DNA of 64,000 bases, from assembly GCF_010093815.1 (NCBI RefSeq), contig NW_022985555.1, forward strand, positions 359,055-423,054. Direction: 5' to 3'. The notes beneath the pieces were generated by a model that saw only the letters and a program-made list of their open reading frames with translations, was not told where the DNA came from and did no database searches. This document shows, in pieces, positions 58,701 to 64,000 of this stretch (position 1 is the first letter of the stretch; each line of letters begins with the position of its first letter). The DNA comes from Pseudovirgaria hyperparasitica (taxonomy: Eukaryota > Ascomycota > Dothideomycetes > Acrospermales > Acrospermaceae). Position numbers and translations under genes: made by a program.

Positions 58701-60111
58701 GGCGGATTTAAGAACTAGCCCGGCCACCTCTATACGGTCGTCTAGGTAGATAGAATAATGATACGTACTAGTATAGGGTATAGTACTATATATCTCGTGC
58801 TCGGCTATAAACTAATCATGCCTATCGAAGTCGAATTCGAGTCGCTCCGAATACTCCCTTAGGACAAGATACGATTAACGTCCGACTTACTCGCTCTTTA
58901 AGCTAGATAACTTAAGAGAAGATCCGAGGATCTTAAGGAGGCCCATACCTACGTAATATAAACGCGTAAGGAATCGAGAGAGGCATAGAATAATAACTAT
59001 TACCTTCGTTAAGAGTCGTTACTAGTTAATATAATTATCCTCCTATACAACTCGTAGTAATAGAAGGATATAGAGCGGAAGCTAAGGTAGCATTAGAGGG
59101 GGCCATATAGAATCTAGTCTGTGTTTAATTATACTTATAAGCTCGCGGAGCTTAATAGAGCCATACTTAGAGGGACGTTTCCTAGCTATAGGTTAAAGAA
59201 ATATTTTATAAGAAATGTAAGTAACGAGAGTCACGATAAGCCCTCGCGACTACTAATTAGAAGAATTACTAAGGAAAATAAGGAGAGTAGTGATAAGGAA
59301 AACTATTATAAATAACTTACGGAACACCTTAACGACGCCACACGAACCCGGGTAGAAGTAGTAATTTCTACTCCGTAAGACTTTAATAGAGAAGAATATT
59401 TGCGTTTCTCTAGAATCGACATCTCCTTCTAGGGGATAGAAGTTTTTTTAAGGAGGGAAGGGATACTTATAAAAGTAGTCTTATAATGATAAACTCTATT
59501 ATTAAAAAAGGACGATGAACTCCATTATCGAAAGAGGATGATAAACCCTATTATTACTATAAAATAATAAAACTTATTATTAAAGTAAGCAATGCTCGAA
59601 AGAAGATATAATGGCGTTTACGCGAATTCTATCTACTATATATTAAAGCCGGTCGTGTAATCAAAGCCTACCTATCGAAGGCCTATTTCGTTACTATAGA
59701 ACGGGCCCCGTTAGAAACTAATAAGGAAGAAAAGAAGGAGAAGGTATAGAAGAAAAAGATACTTATAGGAAGTCTTATAAGGATAAGAATATACCCGGTA
59801 TCTATTCATTTATAGATTCCGCTATATACCCGGTAGACATATTCATTCATAGATTTCCTATGTACCTAGTATATATTTATTTATAAATTCGACACGTATA
59901 CGGGCCTACGGCCGTTAGTAAGGATCATTTATAAAAATTACTATATACCCGGTATTCGAGGAGGCATAAAAAGGGAACTTAAGATAGTATATAACTCTTC
60001 CCTCTTATATCTCTCTATACCTCCTTAATTAATAAAACCTCCTCCTCTACTTCCGCCTCGCTTAACTACCTCTTCTTAGAACGTAACTCGCTGATAGAAC
60101 CGATAATAATA

Positions 60112-63039
60112 ATAGCCCCGCCGAAAAAGAAAACGCCTACCTATAAAGAGTTATAAGATCGTTAAGCACTAATAAGATAGACGCGGTCCTAGTTAAGAGT
60201 CATAAGTACTAAAGCAGGGCTATCGACGGCTATCATAGTATCAAGGCCATCTACTACTCCATACGGATAGGCTATAGAAGCTACGGAAGTAAATAAGTCT
60301 ACTATTAACCAAATTATCGCTATCTAGAACCCGTAAGAGCGATAGGACTATATTCTAGACACGTTTAATAATCTCCTTTATATTACTAGCCTCGTAGAAT
60401 AGCTCTTAAGTAGTATAGTTAACCTCCTCTAGGAAGTAGAAGCCGTAATAGGGTATAGTAAGGTAAAGATTAACTCCTCTATTCCGAAAGAAGTCCACGA
60501 GATAATTTATTATAGAAGAGATACTAACTTCTATATTCTAAAAGCTAAAAATGCGATCCTATAAAACTAGCGAAAAGACCTCCCTAATAATAATAGCTAG
60601 TTACTCTAATCCGCTCTTAGATAGCTCTAGTAAATATAGAACTTTATAGAAAAGCTAGTAGCGCTCTTATAAATGCGGACATAGGTAAGAGCGAGGAACT
60701 AGTTAAACATATCTCTATAGTCCCGAATCGGCTAGGGATAGAAGGGAAGAGGAATTAAGGTATATCTTTAGAGCTCTAATATCGATACCGCCCTAGCTAG
60801 CGATAGTAATAAGGACGGTCTATCTCTCTAGTAACTCTTAAACTACCCTAGCCGATAAAATAAACTAACATTCTATAATAAGACGGGACTTATTATCCCC
60901 GCTAGTTAATAGTCACGGATAAGTAGAATGGTTTATAGGCCCGTTAAATACTATCTATAAATTAAAGAGATGAGTGCATCGCCTCCGCCTTAGACCTTAC
61001 CATCGCTAAAACCAGCGTAGGTAACGCCTACGGTAAAGTCCCCTCCACGAAGCACGCCTTCTAGTTTAGTAGTACGTCGTCTCTTTAAAGCTAGTTATCC
61101 GTTTAAAGTAAGCATTCCTTCTACTACTACTAGTATACGTCCCTTACCGGGCCATATAAGAACCTCTTTAGTGCCCGTTACGGCCACGCTAATAAAACCC
61201 ACTCACGGACGTGCCTTATCTACCGGCCCTTAGTAATTACTAGGGGCGCCTATACGATAATCCCCGGTTATTCTTAGTTCGTACCCTAAGACGATAGTAT
61301 CGGTTAAGGAAGAGGACGAGCCTAAGAAGTATTAATACGCGCCTTTAGTGACGAAGACTTTTAAGGTAGCTATATTATTAAAGAAGAATTTCACGAGTAT
61401 TAAGGGAATAGCCCTACTAGTACGCTAGAAAGCGTAGATAGGTAATATGGCTATTCCGTATAAAGTCTACTATAAGTATTACTAAGACGTGGCTAGAAAG
61501 AATGATATACTTATTAGCGTGTCCTACTTAAACCTAGTAGCGAGACTTAAAATAGTATATAAGTTTAGAGATAACGTAGGGGCCCTTAAAGTTTATAAGG
61601 ACCGCTATACCTAGTTCGCGAAGTACGCGTAGCCACCTTATCCGATAGAGGCATTAGGTATCTATCGTTACTAGACCCTAGAGACCCCGAAGTAAGTTAT
61701 TAATATTAAAACTATCCTTACTAGTATCGCATTTATAATTTAGAAGGAGGATAGTAGAATAGATAGGTAACTCTTCGATAAGTAGGAACGTACCGGAAGT
61801 GTTAATATTAAAGGGCTCTTCGAGCCACTTAAAAAGACGATCTCTATACTTAATAAGAGTATTCTAGAACTCGCGAGGGATGAATTTAATATATATAAGT
61901 ACTACCAGCGCATGTTTAATAAGAAATCGAACTACGGCTGGCTATAAACTATATACCACTTCTATATCTAATAGTTTATTAGGTAATGCCTACTTTACTA
62001 GCTTACCTATATCGCTCTTCGGCCCGATCTTAACTACTATCTAATCTCGTACCCGTACTATGCGAAGTCCTAGGATAGGGGCGATAAGACGGGTTTTAAG
62101 TATCTCGATAACGCCATTAATCGAATCCTCGATCCTAGCGATAGACACGGGTTTAATATAATCTAGGGGAGTATTAGTCTCGACAACGAACGAAGTAACG
62201 ACTACACTATAATTATTCCCCGCTTCTATAAGTTCTTAAATAAATAGTAGTTAAAGGCTAAGCTCCGCGAGGGGGTCAATCGAAATAGTATAATTATAGC
62301 TATTAACGATAAGATCTATAATGCGGACGATAAGAAATGATTTAGTCCCTTCGTCCTGGTCCCCTACTAGTCCCTTAAAGTATATATCTCTAGCCTACTA
62401 ATAATATACGGCGCCTAGGGTCCCGTAAAGGGTGGAAGATACACGATGCTTCTATGGTATATCGCGATTAGCCCTAATTACATGATAATAGAAGTACCTA
62501 AAATAGGTATATAGGAATAACTCGTAGTAGCTTATAGGAATTTAACTCCGGGACCTATGTCTCCGTCGGGATTTTCTAATAAATATAGCGCGATTCCTTT
62601 TGCCTTCCTAGCCGTAGTTTAACTCCCGAGTTTTAACGCCGTTAGTAACGCATTAGTCGGCCGTAAAAGATAGGATAGCTAGGAGATAAAAGAAGAGGCA
62701 GCTACGTAGCTTAACGTAAGTCCTTAATAACTTAAAGCTAAGGTAGACGCCTAGTTTAAGGAGGGCTCGAGGGTATTCGTAGAGACCTTTAAGAAAATAG
62801 TAAGGTAGGAAAGGCTAGTCTATAGGGATAGGTTGTTCTAGAAGGAATTTAATAAGGTGCGCGCCGCTAAGCGGCTAATTAATTTTAAGAAATTCGAGTC
62901 TAACGCGGGCCTAGATAACGTTAAAGAGAACTTCTATAGATAGGAGAGGCCTAACGAACTATCTAACGAGGAGGAATCTAACCTCTCTAAGATAAGTAAC
63001 ACGATTCTTTAGGAGCTGGCTCGCGACCTCGAGTACTAA
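60112..63039 (+). pseudogene. Second long frame (ORF downstream of pol), unassigned
   Basis: In the frame starting with ATA at 60112 (probably an ATG changed by G-to-A) about 975 codons read protein-like sequence to the TAA at 63037-63039. The many in-frame stops are almost all TAA or TAG, as RIP predicts, and there is no frame change. Layout: a basic start (APPKKKTPTYKEL), a polar first third, a Pro/Ser/Thr-rich linker around 60985-61200 (TPTVKSPPRSTPSS), a more globular half with NILISV-type strands, DNAINRILDPSDRHGFNII near 62110, FVLVPY near 62350 and GPVKGGRYTMLLWYIAISPN near 62415, and an acidic-charged C-terminal helix region. No membrane span, so it is not an obvious envelope. I recognise no family. 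Confidence 0.7.
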
Positions 63040-63064
63040 GATTAGGCGCCTAAAAACCTACCTA

Positions 63065-63100
63065 ATTATTAGTTAAGGGCTACCCTTAACTAATAATCCG
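63065..63100. repeat. Perfect palindrome, copy beside the 3' LTR
   Basis: The same 36 bases as 55764-55799, identical in sequence, with 15-bp perfect arms around cta. It lies 26 bp after the second ORF and about 145 bp before the 3' LTR. Confidence 0.85.
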
Positions 63101-63243
63101 GGCTAAGGTTTACCCGCGCCGAGAGGTTTACTAGGGGCGCATTTTATTTATATTAAGGTCTTTCTTTTAGGCGTTCTTTACACGGTTTCTTATACGGTTA
63201 CTATACTACTAAGGGTAGTAGTTCTATAGGCCGGGGAGGTATA

Positions 63244-63613
63244 TATAGAAGGCCGCTCCTATAGCCCTATATATATGTGTCCCTAGCTCGATTACATGGC
63301 TTTATTATATATTTAAGGAGGGCGTTTTCCTTGGTCATTCTACTCGGCGCGCTTCCCCCATCACTAATATTCGACTATTCGACCTTTTCTTACGTTCATG
63401 GGCCTCTATAGGTATTAATTATTAGGCTTAGCTATTAAAGAATTAATTAAGAGTATTATATAGACCCGTCCTATCGTAAAAGAGAACTAATAAGAAGTCG
63501 TGCGTTTAAAGAGAACTCATAATACCTAGGAGAGATACTTGTGAGTTCGTCGCGACTACTATACTAGGAACACAGCCATTTATAAAAGGGACACACGTAG
63601 CGATAGCTTACCA
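63244..63613 (+). repeat. 3' LTR
   Basis: Starts TATAGAAGGCC (TGTGG changed to TATAG by G-to-A) and ends CTTACCA. See the 5' LTR for the comparison. Confidence 0.92.
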
Positions 63614-63619
63614 TAGTAT

Positions 63620-64000
63620 TTTAATTCTAAGAAGTATATTCGGGTCGAAACTAACGCATTAGAATTTATAATTACTAGAATTATTAGTTAACCGTATAAA
63701 GATACGAAAGATAAGATATAATAGTACCCGGTCGCTTTCTTTTCCTATAAAATAGTAGATATAGAGATATATTATAACACGTACAACTAGGAACTACTTA
63801 TAATTATTAAGAGTTTTAAGTAATAGCGATATTATTTAGAAGGCTCTATATATTAGATTGAATTATTATCGGATTACGTAAATCTACGTTACTTTATATC
63901 GACTAAGGTCCTTAATCGCCGATAAGTACGTTAGGCTAAGTAGATATTAATATTTAACTTTAAAATCTTATATAAAGCTAGAAGAGAGAATAAAGCTAAT
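63620..64000 (+). pseudogene. RNase H region of another Gypsy element, continues past the window
   Basis: A frame from 63620 reads the start of a Gypsy RNase H: KKYIRVETNALEFIITRIIS, then YPVAFFSYKIVD, YNTYN and ELLIIIKSFK, and LEGSIY (63625-63860), with TAA/TAG breaks. The Asp/Glu positions fit the first and second acidic RNase H residues. It begins within 10 bp of the 3' LTR, so the inserted element interrupts it or abuts it. It is not the RNase H of the 11.4-kb element, whose own copy lies at 57.4-57.8 kb. Confidence 0.8.

Larger units (their letters stand above)
52623..59315 (+). pseudogene. gag-pol of the Gypsy element, one continuous frame
   Basis: A single frame of 2,231 codons runs from an ATG at 52623 to the stop at 59315, with many TAA/TAG and at least one TGA inside but no frame change. 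Gag core: RFKGINITAFLRKYKDIY near 53238. Protease: VLFDSGA at 55317-55337. Reverse transcriptase: DFFLGYD near 56748, RDLTGFITPLGLLR near 56790, and the YxDD box seen as FLDNLGIKGP near 56940 (second Asp changed to Asn by a G-to-A). RNase H: EYRALLYAL near 57560 and FIIEIDTNTL near 57625, ending RYIPRKRNVVADSI. Integrase: zinc region around 58200-58310, core starting LDVTTLLPS near 58372 and IIYNGSRENIGT near 58540. C-terminal KLAELNRAILRGTFPSYRLKK near 59140. Gag and pol share one frame, so no frameshift is needed. Confidence 0.9.
52177..63613 (+). mobile_element. Ty3/Gypsy LTR retrotransposon, 11.4 kb, RIP-inactivated
   Basis: Two 370-bp direct LTRs flank a gag-pol frame in the order gag, protease, reverse transcriptase, RNase H, integrase (the Ty3/Gypsy order), plus a second long frame before the 3' LTR. 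A purine-rich tract (ccggggagg at 63231-63239) sits just before the 3' LTR. No target-site duplication is recognisable: the five bases outside are tatat on the left and tagta on the right. Decay is by point change without visible frameshifts, so the element was probably inactivated by RIP soon after duplication. Confidence 0.92.
48590..64000. repeat. RIP-degraded, TpA-rich transposon block
   Basis: From about 48.59 kb to the window end the sequence becomes dominated by TpA steps (tatata, ctatag, ttaag), and no long open frame remains (longest 91 codons). Reading single frames across TAA and TAG codons gives transposon proteins. This is the mark of repeat-induced point mutation, which changes CpA to TpA in repeats and so turns CAA, CAG and TGG codons into stops. 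The change from ordinary genic sequence takes place within a few tens of bases. Confidence 0.93.

Noticed and set aside
59121-59315. 64-codon ORF as a separate small gene
   Set aside because: It is in frame with gag-pol and reads as the C-terminal end of integrase.
1-64000. tRNA or rRNA genes, CRISPR arrays
   Set aside because: I looked for GTTCRANNC T-loop boxes with partner stems and found only isolated matches; no array of direct repeats with spacers exists, and the only tandem array has variable-length units and is eukaryotic.

Overview
The window is from a filamentous ascomycete, most likely a dothideomycete of the Pleosporales type. The basis is compact genes with short GT-AG introns (about 45-115 nt, CTRAC-like branch points), a secreted AA9 cellulose-active oxygenase with a CBM1 domain, fungus-specific families (DUF3176, PARP-E2 fusion, large calponin-like protein) and an abrupt change to a TpA-rich, repeat-induced point mutation (RIP) degraded block. 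Species cannot be fixed from the sequence.

Region 1 (1-48.6 kb, ordinary base composition) is gene-bearing. In order: the 3' part of an ankyrin-repeat gene; a COMT-type O-methyltransferase and an NmrA-like reductase (both minus); a DUF3176 membrane protein; a decayed minus-strand gene and about 2.3 kb without genes; AA9-CBM1; a TMEM234-like membrane protein; a phytanoyl-CoA dioxygenase-like enzyme; U1 snRNP protein C; UTP15; mitochondrial ribosomal protein uL22m; a PRP24/SART3-like splicing factor; a CH-domain/calponin-repeat protein; an NDUFAF2-like complex I factor with an apparent one-base frameshift; a small hypothetical ORF and an 18-bp minisatellite; a MARVEL-like four-TM protein; a SAM methyltransferase; bleomycin hydrolase; a protein-kinase-like gene; a fragmented single-TM gene; a tandem array of four and a half ~180-bp units; a PARP-UBC fusion; a COG7-like Golgi tether; and a TLC-domain membrane protein. 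Exon structures were rebuilt by joining frames at GT-AG sites and checking protein continuity.

Region 2 (about 48.6-64.0 kb) is TpA-rich with no intact gene. It holds a Tc1/mariner transposase remnant, a minus-strand coding remnant, the gag start of an older Gypsy element, and an 11.4-kb Ty3/Gypsy retrotransposon (52177-63613) with two 370-bp LTRs that differ only by transitions. The element has one continuous gag-pol frame (2,231 codons including the stop: gag, protease, RT, RNase H, integrase) and a second ~975-codon frame between pol and the 3' LTR that I cannot assign. A perfect short palindrome occurs inside pol and again beside the 3' LTR. Beyond the 3' LTR lies RNase H of another Gypsy element.

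The genes form no single pathway. RNA processing and ribosome genes cluster at 14.8-24.2 kb (U1-C, UTP15, uL22m, PRP24-like), probably ordinary housekeeping synteny. The most unusual items are the extra retrotransposon ORF, the mobile-looking palindrome, the two-block tandem array and the PARP-E2 fusion.
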